This document shows positions 39,127-50,500 of a stretch of 64,000 nucleotides of DNA, one piece after another. Every line of letters starts with the position of its first letter. Position 1 is the first letter of the stretch. The translations under genes and the position numbers were made by a program. The DNA is from Syncephalastrum monosporum B8922. Taxonomy: Eukaryota; Mucoromycota; Mucoromycetes; Mucorales; Syncephalastraceae. The notes below the pieces were generated by a model. That model saw only the letters and a list, made by a program, of their open reading frames with translations. It made no database searches and was not told the DNA's origin. The stretch is taken from the NCBI GenBank assembly GCA_000697355.1, contig JNEN01001247.1:62001-126000 (forward strand), given 5' to 3'.

Positions 39127-40621
39127 ATGCCTTCCCTCTGCTCACTCGCTCTTGTCGCCTTATTGGCATGTACAGCATCTGCGAGTCCAGTCCTGTACCA
39201 TCATGATCAAAAAACGCAGCACCAAACACATGCCTTCGCAGAGGACGTCTTACCAGGTGTCCCAAGCGGCTTTGCAGGCATAGGCACCTTTGCCCATCTC
39301 CCGTACGAGAACTGCTTTCAAAATGACTCGGTCGAGTTTGACATTGCCTTCTTGGGAGCACCCTTTGACATTGGTATCCAATCTTATGTTCTTTATCAAG
39401 AGCACCTTTCTCTCACCCTCTTTTCCCTTTGTGACTAACATGTCTTTCCATGAAAGGTACGAGCTACCGCCCGGGCGCCCGATTTGGACCGATGGGGATC
39501 CGCGAGGCGTCCCGCCGGATTGATGGTTACAATGTGCCACAAGGCGTGGACCCGTTTCGAGACTGGGCCCGTATCGTGGACTGCGGTGATGTTGCGCTGA
39601 CGTACGTCATTATATGGACAAGTAGGAGAGCTGCGACTCTGTGCACAAGGCTAAAACAAAAAGGATAGGCCATACGACATTGATTATGCGCTGAAGCAGA
39701 TGCAAGGTAGCCACCAGCATTTGCTGCATTCTGTACCCGCGAAGGCTGGTCGATTCCCGCGTATCTTGACACTGGGTGGAGACCACACGATCACGCTCCC
39801 GATCCTGCGCTCGATCCACTCGGCGTACGGGCCAGTCTCTGTGATCCATTTTGACTCGCACCTGGATTCATGGAAGCCTGGCTTGCTAGGAATGCCTGGT
39901 GTCACGCATGGCACGTATTTCTACTATGCTGCTCAGGAAGGCCTGCTGCAAAAGGGCGCTTCCATTCATGCAGGCATTCGTACCCCGCTAACGAGCATCA
40001 AAGACTACGAGGTAAAACAAAAAGACAAAATTTTTTTTTATTCTTCTATTCCATGGAGCCAGGTCTCACTGACTTTAATTACTATTTTTAGGATGACTTT
40101 GAAGTGGGCTTTGATATTATCGAAGCCCGCGACATCGATGTCATAGGAACCCAGGGGATCATTGACCGTATCCGAGCCGCTGTCGGCGACAACTATGGTA
40201 AGACCCAGCAGATCGGCTCAATTACCCAAACCGACTCAATGGCTCACTTGTTTTTTTTATTGCGACAGTATATCTCTCGATTGATATTGATACACTCGAC
40301 CCTGCATTTGCACCTGCGACAGGGACGCCCGAGACGGGCGGGTGGACCTCGCGCGAGTTCCGCCAGATCATTCGCGGCTTGGAAGGACTGAACCTCGTGG
40401 GAGCAGATCTGGTACGCAATAAGAAAAAAAAAAAAAAAACGACACCGTAGGATCTCTGCCTTGAGAATGTCTGTCTGACTTTAGTATTGCCTTTTACCCT
40501 TCCAAACACACAGGTTGAAGTGGCGCCTGCATACGACACGAATGCCCAGGTCACAGCGCTGGCAGCGGCTGACCTCCTCTACGAGGTCCTTTCCTTGATG
40601 GTATGCAAGCCTTTAGATTAA
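39127..40621 (+). CDS. Secreted agmatinase/arginase-family ureohydrolase
   Basis: Mn2+-dependent hydrolase of guanidino compounds (agmatine to putrescine plus urea is the likely reaction). Six exons (39127-39373, 39457-39601, 39669-40011, 40092-40197, 40269-40411, 40514-40621) give 363 aa. It begins with a clear signal peptide ([20 protein letters not shown]), then [20 protein letters not shown], the agmatinase N-terminal motif. Metal-site motifs are LGGDHT (H170), FDSHLD (D193, H195, D197; Ser replaces the usual Ala) and SIDIDTLDP (D286, D288). [12 protein letters not shown] and [10 protein letters not shown] also match agmatinases rather than arginases. The signal peptide implies an extracellular, wall or vacuolar location. 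The last six codons (MVCKPLD) come from reading past a GTATGC that could be another intron donor. Confidence 0.92.
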
Positions 40622-40796
40622 AGGAATAAGTGATATTAAACAAGCATATATGTGTGTTTGTATGTATGTGTGCGCGTGAGTGTGTGTGTGTAATATTGAA
40701 AAGCAAAAGATAAATTGCAAGAGTAAAAAAAGAAAAAAAAAAAAACTATATAAAAAGCGAAAGCGAAAAGCAGAGGAAGAGGAGGTTTCTGTTTGT

Positions 40797-43053
40797 CTAC
40801 CGGGTAATCGGTTTTCCATCCTTTAAGCAGTAACTTTGATCTGGGTCGTCCGAGATAGTGCCGGAATGGGGGTCGACGCGGGCGACATCGCAGATGACAG
40901 CGGACTGCGGGTAAAGCTGGCTCAAGGGGAAGGGCTGGTACTTTAGCACGCCACGGGCAACCAGGCCGTAGGGGTATCGGATGATGCGCGCCCAGCGTTC
41001 GTTCCCACTCAGGTCGGCACCGGGCCTTTTGATGCGGATCTGGCTCGAGGCCATGACAGGGCCATTGATAAACGCAGGCGCAAAGGAGAGGGGTTCGTCG
41101 AAGCGGAAGAAGCTGCCCAAGAACTCGGCCGGATCGACGCCTTGGTCAAGAGGGTCATTCGTGAGAGGGACGACCTGGCTGAAGGCAAACATGCTAATAT
41201 CGGCCTGAGCGACGCTGACCGTCCACCAGTTGGGATTCCGTGCGCGGACGCGCAGGTCAAAGATGAGCTCCTTGTCGGAGGCGAGGACACGGCCCATATC
41301 GACCGAGATGTCGGTGAGCGGCGTCGCACGATAGAAGAGGAAAAGGACGCCCACGAAGAAGACGATCAGCATGGCGAGCAGAGCGTTCCTCAGCATACGT
41401 GGCCTATTTTTTGCGGTTTGTCAGATGGGGAGCCATTTAGATATTAGCAGGTAGGCCACAAACTTACCAGGATCGCTTCGGGTCTGCCCTCCGTGACCGG
41501 ACGGAGCGCCGCATCATCAAGGGCGCGCCCTCATCGTCACTGCTGTAGCCATCGGTATACGCACCTGGGTAGATCCGCTGCCTCCGTGCGGGCAGGGACG
41601 CAGGTGTGGTAGGCAGCGAGTGTGCGGGCGGGGACTCATCGCGCTTGTTGTACCAGCGGTGGTTGTCCCAGGTGGTGGAGGCATTGAGCTGCTTGGGGCG
41701 GTAGTCCATGACGTAGTTTCTCAGCTTGGGACGGTGGCGATGGCAGGGCGCTGATTCTTCGTCGTCGACGAGCGACTCTGGCTGCCTGCGCGAGGACGGG
41801 CGGAAGAGGTCGGTCAAGAAGTTGGTGGAGAGCGGGTTTCTTTTGGTGGTAGAGGACGAGGGGTGGGATTTGATGGAGTTCTGTCGCGGATGGGTGTAGG
41901 CAGTATCGCTGTAGTAAGGCACGTGGTGAGGGTGATGATGATGGTGGTGTGGGTGGTCTGCTCCCCCGTACGAGTAGACGTAGTGCTCGTTTTCGTCCGA
42001 ATCTAATAGAATGGGTCGAGTCAGATTGAATTCTTTTTTCTATTCTTTTTCGTTTGCTCTCGTTTGATTTGAAATAGAATACCTTCTGCATTAGAGACGG
42101 CGTCCACGAGGTTTCGATGGAATACTTCGGCAGGGGTTGCAGTGCCATTGGCAGGCGGCGGTCGACGCTTGGACTTCTTCTGCGCAGGGTGGGGAGGCGG
42201 AGGGTTGGCACGCACATGGCGGTCACTCTACACGATGAGAGGGAGGAGAGCAGATCAGAGGAGAGGAGAGAGGAGAGAGGAAAGAGGAGAGGGAGATATA
42301 ATAATAATGAGTATTCAATCTACGCCTTATTCCACCCAACCGGGCATCGAATGAAAATGCAAATATTACCTCGCTCTTTGACTTCTGCGGCTTCTTGGGA
42401 GGAACGGGCGGGGCCGCCGTGACGGTGCTGGAGAAGGTGCTTGCGGCAGGCGTGTGGAGGCCGGTGCTGGAGGCGGACGGGGTGATTGTTTTGGGCGTGG
42501 CATGCAGCGGCGGCGAGTGCATGTCTTGATGCGGAGGCGACGGAGGGTCATAGCGCGGTGGATCACTCGCCATCGCCTGCACGAGCGGCTGCGGGTCGAA
42601 CCGGGCCTTTTCCACCGTCAGATTGCGATCAAAGTGCGAAGGAAGCTCGGGTCGCAGTCCCTCGGGAAATTTGTCGCCATGCATCGTAGGAAACTTGGGC
42701 GCATACGGCCGGCGTGGATTCGAAGGATGATTGTTCGGCTTGGCTGATTCGCCGTGACCGTCCGTCTTTGGTTTGTTCGGCACAGCAGTCGTACTTGTAT
42801 TCATGGCAGACGGGGAAGCGACATGAATACTGTCAGCACTATGACTATTGTTGTTCTGTAGTTGGGGGTAGTGGTGGTGCTGTTGCTGAGATTGGGGTTG
42901 TTCTTCGTGCGAATGAGGCGGCCCGCTCGTTTTGGGTGCGATCGCAGACGAAGTGGGTTGATTTGCAGGATTGGCCGGCGTAGAACAGGCCGTGCTCGTG
43001 CTGCTCTCGTCTCCACTGGCCCTTGGGTCCGATCGTTGACGGTGAACCGGCAT
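40797..43053 (-). CDS. Vac7-like vacuolar membrane protein
   Basis: Vac7 activates the Fab1/PIKfyve lipid kinase complex that makes PI(3,5)P2 on vacuole membranes. Four exons (42370-43053, 42083-42227, 41468-42002, 40797-41403) give 656 aa. The first 450 residues are low-complexity and disordered: Gln/His/Pro/Ser-rich, with a PPVPPKKPQK SH3-ligand-like motif and a HHHHHH run. One transmembrane helix follows (about 461-478, NALLAMLIVFFVGVLFLF). The lumenal domain matches fungal Vac7 in pattern: DISVDMGRVLASDKELIFDL, VRARNPNWWTVSVAQADISM, a FFRFDEPLSF strand, IKRPGADLSGNERWARII and LVARGVLKYQPFPLS. It is shorter than yeast Vac7. A LEA-type fold of this domain is known for the family. Confidence 0.83.
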
Positions 43054-43467
43054 GCAACCAGATTAAGCGGGATGCCACAGTCGAATGGTGAAGGGTATGG
43101 TTATTATTATTATTATTGTTATTGTTATTGTTATGCTGTGGTTATTGTTAATGCTCGCAAATTTGCTGTGGGTGGAAGAATATAGAAATATAAAAAAGAA
43201 AACCAGCGAGAAATAAAAAAAAAAAAAGAGAGAGAGACAAGGAAGAATAAATATGAAGAACGACAAAACGAGTGCAAGTGTACAATCTATGCCCCGGTTT
43301 ATGCTCCCCCCTCCCCCGATCCTGCCCCAAACTCCCCTTCTCTGCCACTGTTTCTCTTTCTCTCTCCCGTTCCACTCAGCTCATTATGAATGATTTTTTT
43401 CGTTTTTTATAGAATGTGTGGTTGCACAGGGTATGGTTCTTTTCTATCGCATATTTAAACAGACGCA
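43054..43467. other. Intergenic region upstream of Vac7 / downstream of the glycosyltransferase gene
   Basis: Contains an imperfect TTA/GTTATT repeat (43099-43144), A-rich and GA-rich stretches (43190-43245) and a C/T-rich segment (43305-43380). No gene seen. Confidence 0.55.
43099..43144. repeat. TTA/TTG trinucleotide-type microsatellite
   Basis: Runs of TTATTATTATTA followed by GTTATTGTTATT units upstream of the Vac7 start. Confidence 0.8.
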
Positions 43468-46083
43468 TTATGACGTCTCCAATGCTCTAAAGACAGTAAC
43501 AGTCTTGGTCGGCAGCGTATCCACATGCTTTGCTGCCTTGACCGTGTGCGCAAACGGGCACAAGAGGTCGGAAGGATCGTGGTCGTCCGGTGTCCGCGGG
43601 CACGCCGATGTCTTGTTTTGGAGATCGGCTCCGCGCTGGGCGAGCGCCGCAAGCGAAGCCGATTGGCCAAACAGATCGAGCACGGCGAGGTCCGACCACG
43701 CCGGCAGGTGCGGATTGTCCAGCTGCTTGAGGAGGGGCACTTGGTAGAGCTGGCGGACCGCCGCAGACACATCTGGATCCGCCGTGCCGAGCAGGACGCG
43801 GTGCGGCGTGGACAGGCTCGAATGGCGGCTGTCAAAGTTGGGGTACAGCATCACCGCGCCGCGCAGGTAGACCCACTCGTCGAGGTAGCGGCGCCACGCA
43901 TATGTCCAGGACATGGACCGTGCGCCGGGCACCTGGACACGTTGCAGACCATATTTGAGTGCGTCCGCGAGGCGGGCCGTCATGTAGTCGTGGAACTCGC
44001 GCCAGTGTTCGGGAAAATACACCGCCCCGCCGAGAGTACAGGGCGCCTGCATCAAGTAAGGAGTCGATGCGACAGGGGGTGTCAGGATTTGGCGCTCCAG
44101 ACCGGCCTCGGCCACCCGTGGCGAGTACAGGCTGATGCCATACAGCTCCCGCTTTCTTGTTGCGTATCGATACTTGAGGAGGGCATACTTGAGCCACACA
44201 TAGAAATCAGGCGCGACCGTCATGTCTTGCTCGAGCAGCAGACCATACTCGTCATCGCTCGTCGGGTACCATGCCTCGGTCGTGCGCAGCGAACGGTCTG
44301 TCGGCACGATGCGATGCTGGACGGTCTTGATCCCTTGCCAGGCCATGGCCTGGATCACCTGCCGTGCCCGGTTATCTGTGGCGGAGCCGGTCAATACAGT
44401 CAAGTCGACCTTGTCACCGAGGTAGCGTGCGGCCTCGAGCGACTTGAAGATCCGTTCTAACCCGCCGGGGTTCTTGCTGTCAGTCAAGACAAGGATCTTG
44501 ACAGTCACCTTTTGCCATTCTACCAGAATGTGAGTTGTAAGCGGGGGCGGTTTATTATTCCGGGAATGATCGCTTACGTTCCAGTGTGGCCAGGGGCAGG
44601 TCACTGAGCCACGTCAAGGAGGGCAGGTCGGATGCCTGGAATGGAAGGATCGGTATCTCGGTCAGACTCTGCAGGGCAGATGCGTCGAGTGCGGCTGTCG
44701 TCTTTGTGTCGTAGAGATGCAGGACGAGGCGCGCTTGCAGTTGGGAGACGAGCGCTGCCAGACGGCGGTCCCACACGTCGCTGGAGGGTGGCATGACATG
44801 GACATGATGCACAGGGAGGCCGGAGGCGCACTCGGGGAAGTGCTCGGCTAACTGCGTCCACGCGGGTCCTGTCGTCGCCAGATGTACGCCATACTCGCTC
44901 GCGTTCTGCTCCTGGAACGCGCACACAAATGCCATCCATTCTTCCTCCACATCCTGGTCCACGACAAAGAGGATGCCGGCGGGGTCGCCTTGCACTGCCA
45001 GGCTATCGTCGACGCGCCAGTGCAGCTCGGCCTCGGTGGTGCGGACCAACGCGTCGTCGAGGAACGCTTCGAGGGCAGAACACGCGTCCGCGTCAGGGCT
45101 GACCTGTGCGTCAAGCGCGGGTAAACCTATGTTGCGGATGCCGGCGGCGTGGCAGGCGCGGCTGATGGCATAGCCGAGCACAGGTGCAGGTTGGTGCATG
45201 AAGCTGGGCTCCATCAGCCATGTGTGCTGGAGGAGCCAACTCTTGTGGGTCATGGGCACAGTCTGGCTGACGTGCGGGTCAGGATCGACGCAGCGCACGC
45301 CGTCGTGGCCGTCTGCTTCGAGACGGGAGCCCCATCCCACCAGGGCGTCTCGAAATGCCTCGGTCTGGCTCAGTTTAAGCAAGAGCTCGAGGTGGTGGGG
45401 CGGTGGATCGACTTCCACGAGCCACACGTAGTCGGCCGTGATGGAGAAACGGGCAAAAGCAAACAGGGCGGCGTGGGTCTGCGTGTCCAGCACAACAGGT
45501 AGCACGTTGGTATTGGGATATTGGGCCTGGACGGCGTCTCGTTCGTGCACGGAAGCGCACACGACGTGGAGTATCCGTGGAGGCACGGATTGGTGCAGAA
45601 TGGCTTGTATCCGAGTGGCCACATCCGCCGTGTAGTGCGTGATGGCGACGACGTCAAGGGCGGGTACGTCGACCGAGTCCGCGATAGATTGGACCTGCTG
45701 CGCGGTGAGGCCGAGCGGGCTTGGCGCGGCCGATTGATGAATGTGCGCCATCCAGGGCGGCGTACGGTCGCCGCGATTAAATTCGTGATTGTGGTGGTCT
45801 GGCCAAAAATTACCACCGATGATAAGCAAAGCGGGCACAGCAAAAAAAGAAAAAATTCAGGGGTTTAAGACATACCATGCGGTAATAAGGTGTCTAGAAA
45901 AGTATAATTGGCCCGCTGCGTCGCATCCATGTAGTCGATTGATTCGTACGTCTTTCTAGTGTGAGGTGGTTCAGGTGTGCGCTGAAAGGAGTTGTATGTA
46001 AAAGCGAGCGTGAGTGCTGCAAAGCCGAGACCACAGCAGAGGACCAAGACCCGGGGCGAAACCAGTTTCCAGGACGGTGCCAT
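43468..46083 (-). CDS. Large type-II membrane protein with glycosyltransferase-like domains
   Basis: Probable Golgi glycosyltransferase; substrate unknown. Three exons (45876-46083, 44578-45798, 43468-44519) give 826 aa. One N-terminal anchor helix (about residues 11-28, VLVLCCGLGFAALTLAF) follows a short basic tail, the usual type-II Golgi layout. The C-terminal third looks like a GT-A fold: VKILVLTDSKNPGGLERIFK, LTVLTGSATDN, then EYGLLLEQDMTVAPDFYVWL, where EQDM takes the place of DxD, and APCTLGGAVYFPEHWREF. The N-terminal half is weaker but has similar segments (VWLVEVDPPP, ILFVVDQDVEEEWM), so two related domains in tandem are possible. I chose the ATG at 46083 because it sits just before the anchor. 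The acceptor at 45799-45800 is the only usable AG in that intron. Confidence 0.72.
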
Positions 46084-48648
46084 GACGAAGCGATCGCGGG
46101 GTGAATGAACGAGATCGGGAAAAGACAAAAGAAAAGGAAAAATAAACTAGAATTCGTATGCAGGTGGATGCAATTAAAATCAAAAGTAGAGGGAGAGAAA
46201 GAGAGAGAGATGATGCCGGTTCTGTAGGATAATTAGACGGTTTCCATGATGTTATGGAAAAAAGTATTTGAAAAAGAAATAAAGTAAAATAAGGTATATA
46301 AAGAAGAGCAAGAAGCAAATAAACACACACATCTGCTTGTCGACGGTAACCTGAAGAGAAACCCGGGAATATTACGCGCTACCCAAAATGGGCGATGTCT
46401 CGCCCGTCCCAGGAACATCTAAAAATTTGTAATGTTCTGTCTCGTTACCGTTTCATCCTCCTCTATGCTTTCTCTGTAACTTGCACATTTGTGTGCATCT
46501 TTAACTGAGTGTGTTAAAAATATCACATCGATCGTAATTCAATTTGTTCGCTGCGGGTGCAGTGATTGACAACATCATTCCCTCTGATTATACACGGAGA
46601 GTAGATCAATACCAAGATGCATACACCAAGATGCGTATGTGGCATACTACCGTTAGCCCTCGCATGGGCCAGCATTGATATATGCCGAACAGAACCGACA
46701 TATTGTCAGCCTCGTTGCTCCGTTGCCATGGGGGTAGTGAAATTCAGTAAAATTGTAAAGCTTGTCGATCCTTTTCTTCCGAAAGAGTGGATCCATTGTA
46801 TATATTGTACACAGGCTGTATTTTCAAAAGGAGTTGCGCCGACCGAAAAGGGCAGACACAAACGAGTGCTGTTCAAGGCGGGTCGATCGTACAATTTCGA
46901 TTACGCTATTATTTTTTTCACCCCCGCTGGCTGCTGTCCATTCTTGACTCGGTTTGACTTCAGGTCCCTGCTGGAAAAAACAGTCCACGGACGCCTCTGT
47001 GATAGTCTTTTCCGGCTTTTTTCTATGTTATCCTGCAACAATAGCTTGTTTCCCTTTTACACTCGTGGGTGAACAAGAGGTTATGCTGCATCCATGCAAA
47101 AGTGTGCGAGCGGCTAAGTCCTTGAAATAGATTGTCTTGCTGAATGTTTGACGTGCCACAAGATTCCATTTGTGTTCGCCATCCTTATAATTTGGTGCAT
47201 GATGACTGCTTCGTGAATGACGCGTATGCACCGCCCTCATTGCAGCGATAAATACGTAGGAGCGTAATGCGTGCCTCCTCTACTTTGATGCAATCCGTCC
47301 TTACTATTATTGTGGCTGAACACACAAAAAAAAGCTAGATTGAACGCACGTAACGGCCACAAGTATATAATATCTTGAGGCAGCTACTCTTGAGGAGTAC
47401 TACGCTATTACGTAAAGGCGGTTTTGCATTAAAGCTGGAGATATGCTATCAGGGATAAGGTACGCGTCTTTCCAAATGACGTCTGACCGTACGCTTGGTG
47501 CCACCGTGCACAATCTGATGCTGTTCATGGCCCACTGTCTTGGGAGTCTGTTGTCACTGTCCTTCCCCGTCTATATCAGAGCGTACAGATTGACCCATCG
47601 TGCCAAACACGGGAGCTTCGCAGCTTGGTGGCTTACATTTGGAAAAGCATGAAAGGGCAAGGCTGTGACTCCCTGATTCAGCTGTTGACAATAAGGGTGA
47701 GAGCCGTTGTTGCATGACTGATTTTGGCCGCGGTACCTTTTGTACCTGGGTCTCCGTTTGTTTATAAAGGAAAATGATGAATACATTGCTACTATACTAA
47801 CTTGCTATCCCAGCTCTTCAGTGCAAGACAGAATGCGCCAACTGCGGGAAACAGACCAGAGAAGCATCCCTAGTCCAACACATAAGAAACCAAGCAAGCT
47901 CAATGCTTCATCAGTCTCAATGATAGGTGAGCTTTTATCACAATGAAATTGGTATCATTGACAAGAGAATAAAACGCGTAGTGACATTCGCGAACAAACA
48001 AAGGTAATAGCATCAGCATCGCACGCAGGAGAAGCACACAAAGTTTAATGAAAAGTAGAGACTGGAAAAAAAAAAACCGCTCCCTCCTTCAGGGTTGTTC
48101 GGGCGACGATGATAATACTGTACTAACCTTTTTTGGAGTTCAGGGTACAATGACCTAGTGCGAGCAACCAAGGTATATTCCAGGGTAGGAAAACCACATT
48201 GCCATGCTTGACTCTGTTTTCCAATGCATGTTGTTGTCATTCTCCGCTTCTGCATCATTCAGTATGTGTGAGCGTGCGTTCTGGATCAAAGGTGCGGTGA
48301 TCCAATGAAAGGAAAGACGCTTGTCAGGATGGCTTTTTCATCCCTACTGTATGCGGAATGCAGTCTGGGGCCGTAAATACCAAAGAAGCGAGGACATGCA
48401 GACCACTCATGGTACGTATCTGTAAGGGGTGGCGTCTCCTGTAGAAAAAAGATGTGGGTTTAGGTAAATAAATCTTATAATACTGAAGAGCTGCGGCATG
48501 TTGCAAAGCAAGTCAGAGGCAGGACTGAGCCAGTCAAAACGCAGAATATTTTTTGCGGACTTGTTTGATTTCAGCCGCAACGCAACAAAAAATTTTTTTC
48601 AGCCGGCCCGGTGAAGTTTCCTTCCTTTTCAACTGAAGTTTGAACATC
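46084..48648. other. Gene-poor stretch
   Basis: No gene supported in 2.6 kb. GA-rich sequence lies just upstream of the glycosyltransferase start (46190-46215). The rest has short frames without signatures. Confidence 0.5.
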
Positions 48649-50205
48649 ATGAGGTGCGCATTCGACAACGGCATTTTACGAGATGGGCCGGTCACACATA
48701 TTGGCTGGGGGGTGTTTGGGCTACAAAAAGAGGGAGCGAGAAAAGCATAGGACTGAAGGGGGGCTGACACACAGAGCGGTATGAACTGATCTTTTCATGA
48801 TTTACACATTGTTATAGCAACGAGCCCTTGCAAGAAGTTACTGACCGTGAGATCGAGGTAAATGACAGCCCATGACGATTTCTTATTTTTGCTGACTGAC
48901 TCTGTGATAGTCCAACTGGGAGGAGGTTGTCGACAACTTTGACAACATGAACCTCAAGACTGAGCTTCTCCGTGGTGTGTACGCCTATGGGTAAGCCAAG
49001 CAACAACATAAAAAAAAAAAGAAAATTAGAGTGTGGGGAGTAGAATTGCTAAGCCAAGATGACGGTGGATAGTTTCGAGCGTCCCTCGGCCATTCAGCAG
49101 CGTGCCATCATGCCCGTGATCAAGGGCCATGATGTGATTGCCCAGGCCCAGTCCGGTACGGGTAAGACGGCCACGTTCTCGATCTCGATTCTGCAGTCGA
49201 TCGATGCGTCGCTTAAGGCGACCCAGGCCTTGATCCTGGCCCCCACCCGTGAGCTGGCCCTCCAGATCCAAAAGGTCGTGCTCGCCCTCGGTGATTTCAT
49301 GGGCATCGAGTGCCACGCCTGCATTGGTGGTACCAACGTCCGTGAGGACATTGCCAAGCTCCAGTCCGGCTGCCAGATCGTGGTCGGTACCCCCGGTCGT
49401 GTCTTTGACATGATCCACAACCGCCGCGCCTTCAAGACCGACCACATCAAGATGTTCGTCCTCGATGAGGCCGATGAGATGTTGTCGCGTGGTTTCAAGG
49501 AGCAGATCTACGACGTCTTCCAGCTTCTGCCCGGCTCGACCCAGGTCGTCCTGCTTTCGGCCACCATGCCCGCTGATGTCCTGGAGGTCACCACCAAGTT
49601 CATGCGTGAGCCCGTCCGTATCCTCGTCAAGCGCGACGAGTTGACCCTCGAAGGTATCAAGCAGTTCTACATTGCTGTCGACAAGGAGGACTGGAAGCTC
49701 GATACCCTCTGCGATCTCTACGAGACGGTCACCATCACCCAGGCTGTCATCTTCTGTAACACCCGTGGCAAGGTCGACTGGTTGACCGACAAGCTCCACG
49801 CCCGTGAGTTCACTGTCTCGGCCATGCACGGTGACATGGACCAGGCCAAGCGTGACGTGATCATGAAGGAGTTCCGCTCCGGCTCGTCGCGTGTCCTGAT
49901 CACCACCGATCTGCTTGCCCGTGGTATCGATGTCCAGCAGGTCTCGCTCGTTATCAACTACGATCTCCCCTCGAACCGCGAGAACTACATCCATCGTATC
50001 GGTCGTGGTGGTCGTTTCGGTCGTAAGGGTGTTGCCATCAACTTTGTCACCTCCGAGGATGTCCGCATGATGAGAGTAAGTTGTTTTGTAGGGCACCCAT
50101 TTCATTGTTGACTTACGCAATTATCTCTTTTCTCTACAGGACATTGAACAATTCTACAACACCCAGATCGAGGAGATGCCCATGAACGTCGCTGACCTTA
50201 TTTAG
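48649..50205 (+). CDS. Translation initiation factor eIF4A (DEAD-box RNA helicase)
   Basis: ATP-dependent RNA helicase of the eIF4F complex that unwinds mRNA leaders. Five exons (48649-48653, 48818-48857, 48911-48990, 49073-50075, 50140-50205) give 397 aa, the usual eIF4A length. The N-terminus is [20 protein letters not shown]. Motifs: [15 protein letters not shown] (Q motif), AQSGTGKT 67-74, [19 protein letters not shown] (DEAD 173-176), SATM 204-207, [31 protein letters not shown] and [13 protein letters not shown], ending MPMNVADLI. The first coding exon would be only ATGAG, with a GTGCGC donor. This start is inferred because no other ATG joins in frame. Strong codon bias produces a 364-codon shadow frame on the other strand. 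Confidence 0.95.
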
Positions 50206-50500
50206 ATTGTATTATTCATTTTGGTTCCATGACATCCATTGTAAAGAAAGAAAAAAATTATGGAAGGTCCTTAATGCAATCGAGGAAAAGAGAGAGGGAG
50301 AGAGAGAGTCCTTTAGTGTTTTGTGGGGGTGTCATTTTTGTGTGGTAAGAGGATTGAGGAGCTATGTGTATAGGTGTATACTCTTATGTGTCTCTCGTAC
50401 ATGCGAGTGTGAGTGCGAGTGGCCAGTGTGTGTTGAGTGTGTTTCAAGTCCCTTTTCTTTGTCTTCCAATGCTTTTTCTTGTCGAAAATCAAAACAATCT

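Noticed and set aside
43525..44460. 311-codon plus-strand frame opposite the glycosyltransferase
   Set aside because: Arg/His-rich composition typical of antisense shadows. The opposite strand has the membrane anchor, GT-like motifs and in-frame introns.
49026..50120. 364-codon open frame antisense to eIF4A
   Set aside because: Same effect: a shadow of a codon-biased, highly expressed gene with unmistakable DEAD-box motifs on the sense strand.
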